The position numbers were made by a program, and so were the translations under genes. The notes under the pieces were generated by a model. That model was not told the origin of the DNA. It was given only the letters and a program-made list of their open reading frames with translations, and ran no database searches. A DNA stretch of 64,000 nt from Roseiarcus sp963732155 (GTDB lineage: Bacteria; Pseudomonadota; Alphaproteobacteria; Rhizobiales; Beijerinckiaceae): NCBI GenBank assembly GCA_963732155.1, contig CAVSYB010000013.1:496001-560000 (forward strand). Reading direction: 5' to 3'. Each line of letters starts with the position of its first letter. Within the stretch, counting starts at the first letter, position 1. Below are positions 33,447 to 42,673 of this stretch, one piece after another.

Positions 33447-34118
33447 GCCACGCTCCCGGTCTCGTCCTGGCGCGCGAACGCGGCGCGCGCGGCGGCGACG
33501 AACGCCTCGATCTTCTCGATATCCTTGACGCCCGGCGCGCGCTCGACTCCCGAGGACACGTCGACGCCGCGCGCCAGCGAGAGCGCGATCGCCTCGCCGA
33601 CGTTGGCCGGGTCGAGCCCGCCCGACAGCAGCCACGGTCCTCGGCGGCGCGAAGGCGCGCGCCAGGCGCCAGTCGAAGGGAGCGCCGTTGCCGCCGGGAC
33701 GCGTCGCGTCGCTGGGCGGCTTGGCGTCGATCAGCAGCCAGTCCGCGACGTCCTGATATTCCAGCGCCTTGTCGAAGTCCCGCGCCTCCGCGACGCCGAG
33801 CGCCTTCATGGCGGGCCGACCGAATTCGCGGGCGATCTCCGCGACCCGCGCCGGGCTCTCGGCGCCATGCAATTGCAGCAGATCGGGCTCCAGCCGGGCG
33901 ACGATCGCCGCCAGCGTCCGGTCGGAAGCATCGACGCTCAGCGCGACGATCTTGGCGCGCCCGCGCGCCCGCGCGGCCAGCTCGCGCGCGTGATCGAGCC
34001 CGACGAAGCGCGGGCTCTTCTCGAAGAACACGAATCCAACCATGTCGGCGCCCGCGTCGAGCGCGGCGTCGAGCGTCGGCGCGGTCGACAGGCCGCAGAT
34101 TTTGACGATCGAGGACAT
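33443..34118 (-). pseudogene. trpF: Phosphoribosylanthranilate isomerase, frameshifted
   Basis: Third step after anthranilate in tryptophan synthesis. The start ATG at 34118 follows a GGAG box; the protein begins MSSIVKICGLSTAPTLDAAL and runs normally to LARAFAPPR. There the frame is lost: one surplus base near 33638 (between AGG and CCGTGG on the minus strand). In the corrected frame it continues WLLSGGLDPANVGEAIAL and GVDVSSGVERAPGVKDI, the family C-terminus, and stops at 33443 with a GTGA overlap to trpB. The corrected product has 224 residues. If real, the cell would be a tryptophan auxotroph unless another isomerase exists, so a sequencing error is plausible. Confidence 0.9.
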
Positions 34119-34165
34119 GGCGCTCCTTTCCGCCAATCCGCGGCCCTTGTCAAAGGCGTGGCTGT

Positions 34166-35119
34166 TCAGGAGGGAGCCAGTTTGCGCCACACCAGCATCG
34201 CCGCCGCCAGATCCTCGATCGCCGCGCCGACCGATTTGAACAGCGTGACGTCCTGCGCCGAGACGCGGCCCGGCGCGCCGGCGCACAGGGCGGCGAGGTC
34301 GGCGACGATGTCGGCGCGCCCGATGGCGCCGCTTTGCAGGGCGAGGGAGACGTCGCCGCCCTCGGTCAGCGCGGCGTCGGTGTCGACGAACACGCGCGCG
34401 CGCCGCAGCGCTTCATCGTCGGCCTCGCGCATCTCGAGATTGAAGGCGCCGACGAGATCGACATGCTGGCCTTCGCGCAGCCACGCGCCGGCGATCAGCG
34501 GCGCCGGCGACAGCGTCGCGCAGCAAATGACGTCGGCGCGGCGCGCCGCGTGCTCGAGATCGTCGACGGCTGCCGCCTCGAAGCCGAGCGCGCGCAAAGC
34601 CTGCGCCAGATTCGCCGCGCCGTCGCGGCGGTGGTTCCATACCGTCACTTCCTCGATGGGCCGAACGGCGGCGTGCGCGCGCACCAGGAACGGCGCCAGC
34701 GCCCCGGCGCCGACCATCAGCAATCGGCGCGCGTCGGCGCGCGCCAGAAACCGGGCGGCGAGCCCCGAGGCGGCGGCGGTGCGCCAATGGGTGAGCCGCG
34801 TTCCGTCCATCGCGGCGAGCGGCTCGCCCGTCACGCCCGATTGCAGCACGTAGAGCCCGAGCACCGCGGGCAGGCCGCGGCGGCCGTTATCGGGAAACAC
34901 ATTGACGATCTTGACGCCGAGCCAGGCGCCGCCCGGCGCGCCTGGCGTCGTCCATGCCGGCATCAGCAGATGCGTGGCGGTCGCCGCGCCGGCCCGCTCG
35001 ATGGCGTGATGGTGGCGCTTGGGCGCGGTAAAGCCGCCGCCGAAGGCTTGCGCCAGCGCATCGATCAAGGCCGGAAAATCGAGCGCGCCGTCTATTTCCG
35101 CGGCGGAAATCCAGCGCAT
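34166..35119 (-). CDS. Ornithine cyclodeaminase/mu-crystallin family protein
   Basis: 317 residues. The family fold is seen in WLGVKIVNVFPDNGRRGLPAV and LLMVGAGALAPFLVRAHAAV (NAD(P)-binding glycine motif at about 135), with DLVGAFNLEMREADDEALRRA and VFVDT further on. Members act as ornithine cyclodeaminase, alanine dehydrogenase or ketimine reductase; residues that separate these cannot be judged here. It lies between the lapA-like gene (17 bp) and trpF (47 bp), an unusual position inside an otherwise conserved housekeeping series. Confidence 0.88.
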   Translation of the reverse strand: MRWISAAEIDGALDFPALIDALAQAFGGGFTAPKRHHHAIERAGAATATHLLMPAWTTPGAPGGAWLGVKIVNVFPDNGRRGLPAVLGLYVLQSGVTGEPLAAMDGTRLTHWRTAAASGLAARFLARADARRLLMVGAGALAPFLVRAHAAVRPIEEVTVWNHRRDGAANLAQALRALGFEAAAVDDLEHAARRADVICCATLSPAPLIAGAWLREGQHVDLVGAFNLEMREADDEALRRARVFVDTDAALTEGGDVSLALQSGAIGRADIVADLAALCAGAPGRVSAQDVTLFKSVGAAIEDLAAAMLVWRKLAPS

Positions 35120-35136
35120 GCGGCAGCCTCGGCGCG

Positions 35137-35496
35137 TCAGGCGTGATGCTGAAGGCGCGCGCCCGATGTGACGCGGTCGTCGCTCCGCGCGGCGCGCGAC
35201 GCCTCCGCCTGGCCGCGCAGCCGCTCGGCCTCGGCGCGGCTCTGGCGCGCGGCCTTTCGATGTTTGCCCTGGGTCAGCCAGGTCGCCGCGCCGCCGGCCA
35301 ATACGCCGATCATCGCCGCCAGGAACAGGATGAGGAAGAGCGGCGCGCTGATCGCGAAGTCGGCGACGTCGCCGGCGGCGAACGGATCGAACGAGACGGT
35401 CACGATATGCCGGTTGGCGAACGCGAAAATCAGCAGGACGATCGCGATCGGCGTCAGGACGATGAATTTGAGGAGAGACTTCATCGCGGCTTTCAT
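35137..35496 (-). CDS. LapA-domain (DUF1049) membrane protein
   Basis: 119 residues with two membrane helices (about 8-26 and 50-72) separated by a short loop (NRHIVTVSFDPF), the DUF1049/LapA pattern. A basic coiled C-terminal tail (KHRKAARQSRAEAERLRGQA) should lie in the cytoplasm. In E. coli LapA works with LapB in envelope lipopolysaccharide control; here there is no lapB neighbour. It is downstream of ihfB by 50 bp. Start ATG 35496, with an in-frame ATG at residue 5. Confidence 0.85.
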   Translation of the reverse strand: MKAAMKSLLKFIVLTPIAIVLLIFAFANRHIVTVSFDPFAAGDVADFAISAPLFLILFLAAMIGVLAGGAATWLTQGKHRKAARQSRAEAERLRGQAEASRAARSDDRVTSGARLQHHA

Positions 35497-35546
35497 GAAA
35501 TCGTCGCCGCCGGAGGCGAACGGCGAACGCGATCGAGCGCGCCGGC

Positions 35547-35837
35547 TCAGACCGGCGACGTCTTGTTCAGCCGCTCGCGCATCTCCTTGCCCGTCTTGAA
35601 GAACGGCACGAGCTTTTCGATCACCGGCACCTGGTCGCCGGTGCGCGGATTGCGGCCGGTTCGCGCCGAGCGCTGTTTGGTCGAGAAGGCGCCAAAGCCG
35701 CGCAACTCCACCCTCTCGCCGCGGGCGAGCCCCGCGGTGATCTCGTCGAGGATGGCGTCGACGATGTTTTCGACATCGCGCTGGTAGAGGTGAGGATTGC
35801 GCGCCGCCATCCTCTGCACGAGCTCGGATTTTATCAA
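35547..35837 (-). CDS. ihfB: Integration host factor subunit beta
   Basis: DNA-bending nucleoid protein. 96 residues from a TTG start at 35837, giving (M)IKSELVQRMAARNPHLYQRD, the standard IHF-beta N-terminus; the open frame up to 35936 has no homology. The DNA-intercalating arm is VELRGFGAFSTKQRSARTGR and NPRTGD, including the conserved proline. It lies 55 bp after sppA, the neighbour it has in many alphaproteobacteria. Confidence 0.95.
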   Translation of the reverse strand: MIKSELVQRMAARNPHLYQRDVENIVDAILDEITAGLARGERVELRGFGAFSTKQRSARTGRNPRTGDQVPVIEKLVPFFKTGKEMRERLNKTSPV

Positions 35838-35892
35838 CGCCAACCCCCCCAATCGAGACAACGACAATGCAGAGGCGCCGATCGAGCGGCGG

Positions 35893-36864
35893 TCAATCAC
35901 CCGTGGGAAGCTGCCAAAGAGACACAAGGCCGTCAAGCAACTGGACGTCGCCCGCCAATTCGCCCCGCTTCAACAGATTGGCGACGCCCGGCAGGCCGAA
36001 TCCGTCGGCGAGCGAGGCCGCCGATCCGAGCAGGCCCAGTCCGAAACTCGTCTTCGGCCGCCAGTCCAGCGTCGGAAGATCCTTGGCGACGCCCTTTTCC
36101 TGCTCCAGCCAGGCGATCGCCTCCCGCTCGCCGCCGATCGCATCGACGAGCTTCAACGGCAGCCCCTGGCGGCCGGTGAATACGCGCCCGTCCGCCACTT
36201 GCGCCAATTCCTCGTCGCTCAAATGCCGGCGATCCCTGACGAGGCCCTTGAACCACTCGTAGGAATCGGCGACGAGCGCCGCCATCGCGGCGCGCGCCGC
36301 CTCGCTGGTCGGCGTCATGCCGTTGGGCGCCGACTTCAGCGGCGAGGATTTCACCTCCTCGAACTGCACGCCGATCTTGTCCAGCAAGCCGGAGAAATTC
36401 GGAAATTCGATGATGACGCCGATCGATCCGACCAGAGAATTGCCCTGAACGAATATCCGATCGGCGCCGAGCGCCGCGATATAGGCGCCGGAAGCCGCCA
36501 TCGTGCCGACCACCGCGACGACCGGCTTCCGGGCGGCCAGCCGGCGCAATTCGTCGAATATCCGCTCCGACCCCGCCGTCGTGCCGCCGGGACTCGAAAT
36601 GTCGACCACTACCGCGGCGGCCTTCGAATTGGCGATGTCGCGGATCGTCTGCAAGGTGGCGTCGCTGCCGGTGATGAGACCCTGGATCGCCAGCCTGGCG
36701 ATATGCGGCCGGTTCGTCTCGTCCGCCAGGCCGGAATATCGATAGCCGGCGGCCAAAATCGCCAGCCCCGCCACGATGAACGCCGCCAGCCGCCAGAACG
36801 TCACCTGCCGCCGCAATCGGCGACGGTCGACGATATAGTCGGCGGCGGAGGCGGAAACGGACAT
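35893..36864 (-). CDS. sppA: Signal peptide peptidase SppA, short form
   Basis: Membrane serine protease of family S49 that degrades cleaved signal peptides. 323 residues with one N-terminal membrane anchor (about 26-43). The nucleophile serine lies in VGTMAASGAYIAALGADRI and the general-base lysine in EVKSSPLKSAPNG; DISSPGG is also family typical. The length fits the short, single-domain form. Start ATG 36864; the 55-bp gap to ihfB suggests one transcript. Confidence 0.93.
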   Translation of the reverse strand: MSVSASAADYIVDRRRLRRQVTFWRLAAFIVAGLAILAAGYRYSGLADETNRPHIARLAIQGLITGSDATLQTIRDIANSKAAAVVVDISSPGGTTAGSERIFDELRRLAARKPVVAVVGTMAASGAYIAALGADRIFVQGNSLVGSIGVIIEFPNFSGLLDKIGVQFEEVKSSPLKSAPNGMTPTSEAARAAMAALVADSYEWFKGLVRDRRHLSDEELAQVADGRVFTGRQGLPLKLVDAIGGEREAIAWLEQEKGVAKDLPTLDWRPKTSFGLGLLGSAASLADGFGLPGVANLLKRGELAGDVQLLDGLVSLWQLPTGD

Positions 36865-36963
36865 CGCGTTCTCATGTGGCGTTTAAGGGACGCGCGAGGC
36901 TCGCAAGCTCGTTTCAGCGCATCGCGCGAACACTAGTCGCGCCGGCGCGCTCGCGCAAGGCTC

Positions 36964-37383
36964 TCACAAACGCGCGGCTGGCATCAGTTTTCCTTTGAGA
37001 CTCTGCGCGATCTTGCGCGCTTCTTGCGCCTCGTAGCGCTCGGGCGCGCCGGCGCCCCACACCGGACCGGGCCACGCCGCGTCGCCGAGCCGTCGCGCCA
37101 CGACGTGAACATGCAACTGCCGCACGATATTGCCCAAGGCGCCGACATTGATCTTGTCGACGCCGGGCGAGGCGGCCAGCGCCGCGGAGACCGCGGCGAT
37201 CTCCTCGATCAGCACGGCGCGGTCGGCGGAATCGAGATCGAAAAGTTCTCTCAGGTTTTCGCGGCGCGGCGCCAGAACGAGCCAAAGATAGCGCGCGTCG
37301 TTCATCAGCAGCACGCGCGACAGCGCGAGGTCGCCGATCTCGATCGTGTCGGCGGCGAGCCGCGGATCGAGCGCGAAGCTCAC
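36964..37383 (-). CDS. HIT-family hydrolase
   Basis: 139 residues from the GTG at 37383, which overlaps the deoB stop by GTGA; the longer frame to 38019 is inside deoB and is rejected. The histidine triad is present as RQLHVHVVAR (HxHxx type), preceded by the beta strand LWLVLAPRRENLREL and DINVG-like VDKINVGALGN. Such enzymes hydrolyse nucleotide phosphoramidates or dinucleotides. Coupling to deoB hints at nucleotide salvage. Confidence 0.88.
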   Translation of the reverse strand: MSFALDPRLAADTIEIGDLALSRVLLMNDARYLWLVLAPRRENLRELFDLDSADRAVLIEEIAAVSAALAASPGVDKINVGALGNIVRQLHVHVVARRLGDAAWPGPVWGAGAPERYEAQEARKIAQSLKGKLMPAARL

Positions 37384-38600
37384 GGCAGCCAGCTTGCGCC
37401 ATGCGGGCCCGCGGCGAGCCCGAGCCTTCGCGCGATCGTCTCGGCGATATCGGCGAGCGTTTCGCGCCGGCCGATCGGCCCCGGCGCGACGCCGCCGCCA
37501 AAGGCGAGGATCGGCACATGTTCGCGCGTATGGTCGTAGCCGCGCCAGGTGGGGTCGTTGCCATGGTCGGCGGTGATCACGCAGAAATCGTCGTCGCGCA
37601 TCGCCGCGATCAGTTCCGGCAGCCGCGCGTCGAACAATTCGAGGCAGGCGGCGTAGCCGGGCACGTCGCGGCGATGGCCGAACTCCGTGTCGAAGTCCAC
37701 GAGATTGACAAAGACGAGCCCGCCGTCCGCCGCCTGGTCGAGCGCGGACAAGGCCAGATCGATATTGTCCGCATTGCTGGCGCCTTTCATTTCGCGCCCG
37801 GTGTGACGATGGGCGAATATGTCGCCGATCTTGCCGATCGTGACGATGTCGCGATGGGCTTGCGCCGCGCGCTCGAGCAGATTTCCCGGCGGCGGCGGCA
37901 TCGCGAAATCCTTGCGACGCGCGGTGCGCGCAAAATCGGCGCGCGTCCGCCCGACGAACGGCCTGGCGATGACGCGGCCGATGTTGAGGGGATCGCAAAG
38001 GCGCCGCGCGGTCCGGCACAGGTCATAAAGCCGCTCGAGGCCGAACGCCTGTTCGTGCGCGGCGATCTGCAAGACCGAGTCGGCCGAGGTGTAGCAGATC
38101 GGCTTCAGGCTCTTCAGATGTTGTTCGCCGAGCTCCTCGATGATTGCCGTCCCCGAGGCGTGCCTGTCGCCGAGAATGCCGGGCAGCCGGCCCTCGGCGA
38201 TCAGCGCCTGCGTCAACGCGCGCGGGAAGGCCGGGACGGTTTCGGGAAAATAGCCCCATTTGAATTGCACCGGCGTTCCCGCGATTTCCCAATGACCGGA
38301 CGGCGTGTCCTTGCCGAGCGACGTCTCGACGCCATAGCCCCATTGTCCGACGGGCGCGTCGCCGCCGAAACCCGGCGCCGGACGGCCGGACGAGGCCTGG
38401 ATCGCCCGCCCGAGGCCGAGCCGGTCGAGATGGGGCAAATGAAGCGGACCGGCGCGCAGGCCGGCGCGATCGCCGCGCCCTTGGGCGCAGCCTTGCGCGA
38501 TATGGCCGAGCGTGTCGGCGCCTTCGTCGCCATAGGCCGCGGCGTCCTCGGCGCCGCCGCAACCGACCGAGTCGAGCACGATGACGATGGCGCGGCCCAT
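37380..38600 (-). CDS. deoB: Phosphopentomutase
   Basis: Interconverts (deoxy)ribose 1- and 5-phosphates in nucleoside salvage; alkaline-phosphatase superfamily. 406 residues from ATG 38600 (MGRAIVIVLDSVGCGGAEDA), which has a GAGG box; an ATG at 38612 overlapping the yejF stop as ATGA is an alternative. Metal-site motifs are visible: VLDSVG with the first Asp, TPSGHWEIAG, LVDFDTEFGHRRD and VITADHGNDPTWRGYDHTRE. It follows yejF closely, so peptide uptake and nucleoside salvage genes may share a transcript. Confidence 0.95.
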   Translation of the reverse strand: MGRAIVIVLDSVGCGGAEDAAAYGDEGADTLGHIAQGCAQGRGDRAGLRAGPLHLPHLDRLGLGRAIQASSGRPAPGFGGDAPVGQWGYGVETSLGKDTPSGHWEIAGTPVQFKWGYFPETVPAFPRALTQALIAEGRLPGILGDRHASGTAIIEELGEQHLKSLKPICYTSADSVLQIAAHEQAFGLERLYDLCRTARRLCDPLNIGRVIARPFVGRTRADFARTARRKDFAMPPPPGNLLERAAQAHRDIVTIGKIGDIFAHRHTGREMKGASNADNIDLALSALDQAADGGLVFVNLVDFDTEFGHRRDVPGYAACLELFDARLPELIAAMRDDDFCVITADHGNDPTWRGYDHTREHVPILAFGGGVAPGPIGRRETLADIAETIARRLGLAAGPHGASWLP

Positions 38601-38608
38601 GGTTAGCC

Positions 38609-40294
38609 TCATTGATTGACCACCCCGCTCGCGTCGACCTCGATGTTGAACGCGGCGGCGAACAGCGCTTTCGTATAGTCGCTCTGCGGGGCGGCGAAAA
38701 CGCGGGCGGCCGAACCGCTTTCGACCACCCGGCCGTGACGCATCACGATGATCTCGGAGGCCAGCGCGCGCACGACTTTCAGATCGTGCGAAATGAACAG
38801 GTAGGCCAGCGAGCGCCGCTTCTGCAAATCGCGCAGGAGATCGACGATCTGCGCCTGGACCGACATGTCGAGCGCCGAAGTCGGTTCGTCCAGCACGATG
38901 AACTTCGGGTCGAGCGCCATCGCCCGGGCGATCGCGATGCGCTGGCGCTGGCCGCCGGAGAACTCGTGAGGATAGCGGTCCATCGAAGCCGGGTCGAGGC
39001 CGGTGTCCGAAAGCGCGCGCGCCACCGTCGCGCGGCGCTGCGCCGCGGTCATTCTGGTCTTCTGCGCCAGCAGGCCCTCCTCGACGATCTCGGCGACCGA
39101 CAGGCGGGGCGACAGCGAGCCGTAGGGATCCTGAAAGACGATCTGGATGTCGCGCCGCAACGGGCGCATTTGGCTGAAGTTGAGCGGATCGATGCGCCGG
39201 CCGCAATAGACGATCGTTCCCTCCGAGCGGATGAGCCGCAGGATCGCCAGGCCGAGCGTCGTCTTGCCGGAGCCGGATTCGCCGACCACGCCGACGGTCT
39301 GTCCCTCGCGGACGACCACCGACACGCCGTCGACCGCCTTGACGTGGCCGACCGTGCGGCGCAGCAGGCCGCGCTTGACCGGGAACCAGACCTTGACCCC
39401 GTCGGCTTCGACCACCGCCGGGGCGCCGGGGTCCGACGGCGGCGGCTCGCCTTTGGGCTCGGCGGCGAGAAGCGCTTTGGTATAGTCGTGTTGCGGATTG
39501 GCGAAGACGCGGTTCACCGGGCCGGCCTCGACGATGCGTCCGTTCTGCATCACCGCGACGTCCTTGGCGACCTTGCGCACAATGCCGAGGTCATGGGTGA
39601 TGAACAGCATGGCCATGCCGCGCTTGGCCTGGAGCTCCTTGAGCAGCTTCAGGATTTGCGCTTGCACGGTGACGTCGAGCGCGGTCGTCGGCTCGTCGGC
39701 GATGAACAGGTCGGGGCGGTTGGCGAGCGCCATGGCGATCATCACGCGCTGGCGCTGGCCGCCCGAAAGCTGATGCGGATAGGCGCCGAGCCGCGAAACG
39801 GGGTCGACGATGCCGACCTCGGTCAGCAGGGACGCCACCTGCGCGCGCGTCGACCCGTCGCCGCCGCCGTGCAGCGCGATGATCTCGCCGACCTGCCGCT
39901 CGATCGTGTGCAGCGGGTTCAACGAAGTCATCGGCTCCTGAAACACCATCGTGACGCCGGCGCCGCGCATCGCCCGCAAACGCGCGTCGGACATTTTCAG
40001 GACGTCTTCGCCCTTGAAGAAAATCTCGCCGGAGGGATGGCTCGCCGTCGGATAGGGCAGCAGCCGCGCCAGCGACAGAGCCGTCACCGATTTGCCCGAT
40101 CCGGACTCGCCGACCAGCGCCAGCGTGTCGCCTTTCTCGAGTCTGAACGACACGCCCTTGACGACGGTCTGGGCGGCGCCGCCTTGCGCGAAAGCGACCG
40201 ACAGATCGCGCACGTCGAGGAGAATCGGCGGTTCGGCGCGCGCCCGGCCGCCTTTCGCAAAGGCATCCTTGTCCGCGCGCGGGTCCGGGGTCAC
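38609..40294 (-). CDS. yejF: Peptide ABC transporter ATP-binding protein YejF
   Basis: 561 residues from a GTG at 40294 (overlap GTGA with yejE); the frame beyond is yejE antisense-frame sequence. Two fused ATPase domains: Walker A GESGSGKSV and GESGSGKTT, signature LSGGQRQRV and FSGGQRQRI, Walker B LFIADEPTTALD and FIVLDEPTSALD. Double ATPases of this length drive YejABEF-type oligopeptide importers, which in E. coli take up microcin C. The gene is last of the operon, followed by deoB. Confidence 0.94.
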   Translation of the reverse strand: MTPDPRADKDAFAKGGRARAEPPILLDVRDLSVAFAQGGAAQTVVKGVSFRLEKGDTLALVGESGSGKSVTALSLARLLPYPTASHPSGEIFFKGEDVLKMSDARLRAMRGAGVTMVFQEPMTSLNPLHTIERQVGEIIALHGGGDGSTRAQVASLLTEVGIVDPVSRLGAYPHQLSGGQRQRVMIAMALANRPDLFIADEPTTALDVTVQAQILKLLKELQAKRGMAMLFITHDLGIVRKVAKDVAVMQNGRIVEAGPVNRVFANPQHDYTKALLAAEPKGEPPPSDPGAPAVVEADGVKVWFPVKRGLLRRTVGHVKAVDGVSVVVREGQTVGVVGESGSGKTTLGLAILRLIRSEGTIVYCGRRIDPLNFSQMRPLRRDIQIVFQDPYGSLSPRLSVAEIVEEGLLAQKTRMTAAQRRATVARALSDTGLDPASMDRYPHEFSGGQRQRIAIARAMALDPKFIVLDEPTSALDMSVQAQIVDLLRDLQKRRSLAYLFISHDLKVVRALASEIIVMRHGRVVESGSAARVFAAPQSDYTKALFAAAFNIEVDASGVVNQ

Positions 40295-41451
40295 GTGAAG
40301 GTCTTTCTCGGATCGAAGGCGTCGCGCACCGCCTCGCCGATGAAGATCAGCAGCGACAGCATCACCGCGACGATCGCGAAGGCGGAGAGGCCGAGCCACG
40401 GCGCCGAAAGGTTCGATTTGCCCTGCAACAGCAATTCGCCGAGCGAGGGCGAACCAGGCGGCAGGCCGAGCCCGAGGAAGTCGAGCGAGGTCAGCGTGCT
40501 GATCGACGAATTCACGACGAAGGGCAGGAAGGTCAGCGTCGCCACCATGGCGTTGGGGAGGACGTGCTTGACGATGATCCTGGCGTTGGACAGGCCGAGC
40601 GCGCGCGCCGCGTTGACATATTCGAAATTGCGCGCGCGCAGGAATTCCGCGCGCACGAGGTGAACCAGGCTGACCCAGGAGAACAGCAGCAGGATCACCA
40701 GCAGCACGAGGAAGCTCGGCGCCAGAATCGCCGACAGGATGATGAGGATGTAGAGATGGGGCAGGGACGACCAGATCTCGATCAGCCGCTGCATGACCAG
40801 ATCGAGCCAGCCGCCGAAATAGCCCTGCACCGCGCCCGCGGCGACGCCGATCACCGAGGAGACGCCCGCCAGCGTCAGGCCGAACAGGATCGACAGGCGA
40901 AAGCCGTAGATCAGCCGGGCGACGACGTCGCGTCCCTGATCGTCGGTTCCGAGCCAGTTCCATTCGAGGTCGCGGCAGGAGCCGGCGCCGCTGCGCGCAA
41001 ACAAAGGATCGTGCGCGGCCCGCGCGGCGACCGCGGCCTGGCATTGCGCCTGGCTCAACATCCAGGTCGGCGCGGAAGGCGCCGGCGTCGGCAATTCGAG
41101 ATTATGGGTGTTGTTGGCGAAGCGGATCGGCGGCCAGATCGCCCAGCCATGCGCCTCGATTTCGTCGGCGATGACCGGATCGCGATAATCGGTCTCGGCG
41201 AGGAAGCCGCCGAACTTCTCCTCGGGATAGTCGAACAGCACCGGAAAGAGAATCTCGCCCTTGTAGGAGGCGACGATCGGCCGGTCGTTGGCGACGAACT
41301 CGGCGAACAGGGAGATGACGAACAGGACGAGGAAGATCCAGAACGACCACAGTCCGCGCCGGTTGCGGCGGAAGTTGTCGAGCCGGCGCCGGTTCATCGG
41401 CCCGAGCCGCAGCCGGCCTCGGCGGTTCGCGGTCGCATCGCCCGGGGTCAA
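40291..41451 (-). CDS. yejE: Peptide ABC transporter permease YejE
   Basis: 386 residues. An N-terminal basic tail and one helix (about 34-53) precede a large periplasmic insertion, as in YejE, then five helices of the OppC type. The EAA loop is visible as EFLRARNFEYVNAARALGLS with the conserved glycine after it. GTDDQGRDVVARLIYGFRLS marks the start of the transport domain. ATG 41451, 3 bp after yejB. Family members pair with YejB. Confidence 0.93.
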   Translation of the reverse strand: MTPGDATANRRGRLRLGPMNRRRLDNFRRNRRGLWSFWIFLVLFVISLFAEFVANDRPIVASYKGEILFPVLFDYPEEKFGGFLAETDYRDPVIADEIEAHGWAIWPPIRFANNTHNLELPTPAPSAPTWMLSQAQCQAAVAARAAHDPLFARSGAGSCRDLEWNWLGTDDQGRDVVARLIYGFRLSILFGLTLAGVSSVIGVAAGAVQGYFGGWLDLVMQRLIEIWSSLPHLYILIILSAILAPSFLVLLVILLLFSWVSLVHLVRAEFLRARNFEYVNAARALGLSNARIIVKHVLPNAMVATLTFLPFVVNSSISTLTSLDFLGLGLPPGSPSLGELLLQGKSNLSAPWLGLSAFAIVAVMLSLLIFIGEAVRDAFDPRKTFT

Positions 41452-41454
41452 CGC

Positions 41455-42558
41455 TCAGACCTCCCGCGTTTCAAAATCGATGCGCGGATCGATCCAGGTG
41501 TAGGTCAGGTCGGAAATGAGATTCACCACGAGGCCGAGCAGCGCGTAGATGTAGAGATTGCCGAGGACGACCGGATAGTCGCGGTTCATCAGCGAATCGT
41601 ACGAGAGATAGCCGAGGCCGTCGAGCGAGAACACCTGCTCGATGAGCAGCGAGCCGGTGAAGAAAGCGCCGATGAACGCGCCGGGGAATCCGGCGATGAC
41701 GATCAGCATGGCGTTGCGGAACACATGGCCATAGAGCACGCGCCGCTCGCTCAGGCCCTTCATCCGCGCCGTCTGGACATAGGCCTTCTTGATCTCGTCG
41801 AGAAAGGAGTTCTTGGTCAGCAGCGTCGAGGTGGCGAACGAGCCGATCACCAGCGCCGTAACCGGCAGCGTGACGTGCCAGAGATAGTCCAGCACCTTGT
41901 GCGGCCAGGAGAAGTCCGCGAAATTGTCGGAGGTCAGGCCGCGCAACGGGAAGATCTGCCAGAACGAGCCGCCGCAAAACAGCACGACGAGCAGGATCGC
42001 GAACAGGAAGCTCGGGATCGCATAGCCGACGATCACCACCGCCGAGGTCCAGGTGTCGAAACGCGATCCGTCCCGGACCGCCTTGCGGACGCCGAGCGGG
42101 ATCGAGATCGCATAGGACAGGAACGTCATCCACAGCCCGAGCGAGATCGACACCGGCAGCTTTTCCTTGATGAGGCTCAGGACCGGCGCGTCGCGAAAAT
42201 AGCTGCGGCCGAGATCGAAGGTCGCATAGTCCCTGACCAGCATGACGAAGCGCTCGGGCGCCGGCTTGTCGAAGCCGTATTGCTTCTCCAGCTCCTTGAT
42301 GAATTTCGGATCGAGGCCCTGCGCGCCGCGGTAGCGTGAGGAAATGTCGCCGCCGGAATGGGCCATCGCGCCGGCGCCGATCTGGCCGCCGCCGCCGCCG
42401 ATGCGCGCCGTCGCGCCCTCGTCGAGCCCCTGCAACTGGGCGATCGCGCGCTCGACCGGCCCGCCCGGCACGAATTGCACGATGGCGAACGACACCAGCA
42501 TGATGCCGAAAATGGTCGGGATCATCAGCAGGATGCGGCGGGCGATATAGGCGAGCAT
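41455..42558 (-). CDS. yejB: Peptide ABC transporter permease YejB
   Basis: 367 residues, OppB type. The N-terminus MLAYIARRILLMIPTIFGIM is typical, followed by a periplasmic loop with a glycine-rich tract, five further helices, and the coupling loop KKAYVQTARMKGLSERRVLY. The C-terminal YTWIDPRIDFE is the usual YejB ending. It is 115 bp downstream of yejA, with a hairpin in the gap. Confidence 0.94.
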   Translation of the reverse strand: MLAYIARRILLMIPTIFGIMLVSFAIVQFVPGGPVERAIAQLQGLDEGATARIGGGGGQIGAGAMAHSGGDISSRYRGAQGLDPKFIKELEKQYGFDKPAPERFVMLVRDYATFDLGRSYFRDAPVLSLIKEKLPVSISLGLWMTFLSYAISIPLGVRKAVRDGSRFDTWTSAVVIVGYAIPSFLFAILLVVLFCGGSFWQIFPLRGLTSDNFADFSWPHKVLDYLWHVTLPVTALVIGSFATSTLLTKNSFLDEIKKAYVQTARMKGLSERRVLYGHVFRNAMLIVIAGFPGAFIGAFFTGSLLIEQVFSLDGLGYLSYDSLMNRDYPVVLGNLYIYALLGLVVNLISDLTYTWIDPRIDFETREV

Positions 42559-42595
42559 GGGCTTTAAGGCCTCTCGCCTGGACGGGCGGCGGGCG

Positions 42596-42615
42596 CCTCG
42601 CCCTCCCCGGCGAGG
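42596..42615. repeat. Hairpin between yejA and yejB
   Basis: CCTCGCC (42596-42602) and GGCGAGG (42609-42615), perfect 7-bp stem, C-rich 6-base loop. In ABC operons a hairpin after the binding-protein gene often stabilises its mRNA, giving more of it than of the permeases; that role is inferred here. Confidence 0.5.
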
Positions 42616-42673
42616 GGGGAACGGCCGCGCGGTCCTTCAATCCTGCCGACGCCGGCCGATCTCTTCATGCCGC

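Noticed and set aside
32226..34286. A single 686-residue TrpF-TrpB fusion protein
   Set aside because: The first part is TrpF only up to about residue 220; it then reads a meaningless Arg-rich stretch until the trpB start. A frameshift in trpF explains it, not a fusion.
32241..34853. 870-codon open frame on the plus strand
   Set aside because: Antisense to trpB, trpF and the OCD gene; no domain or ribosome binding site.
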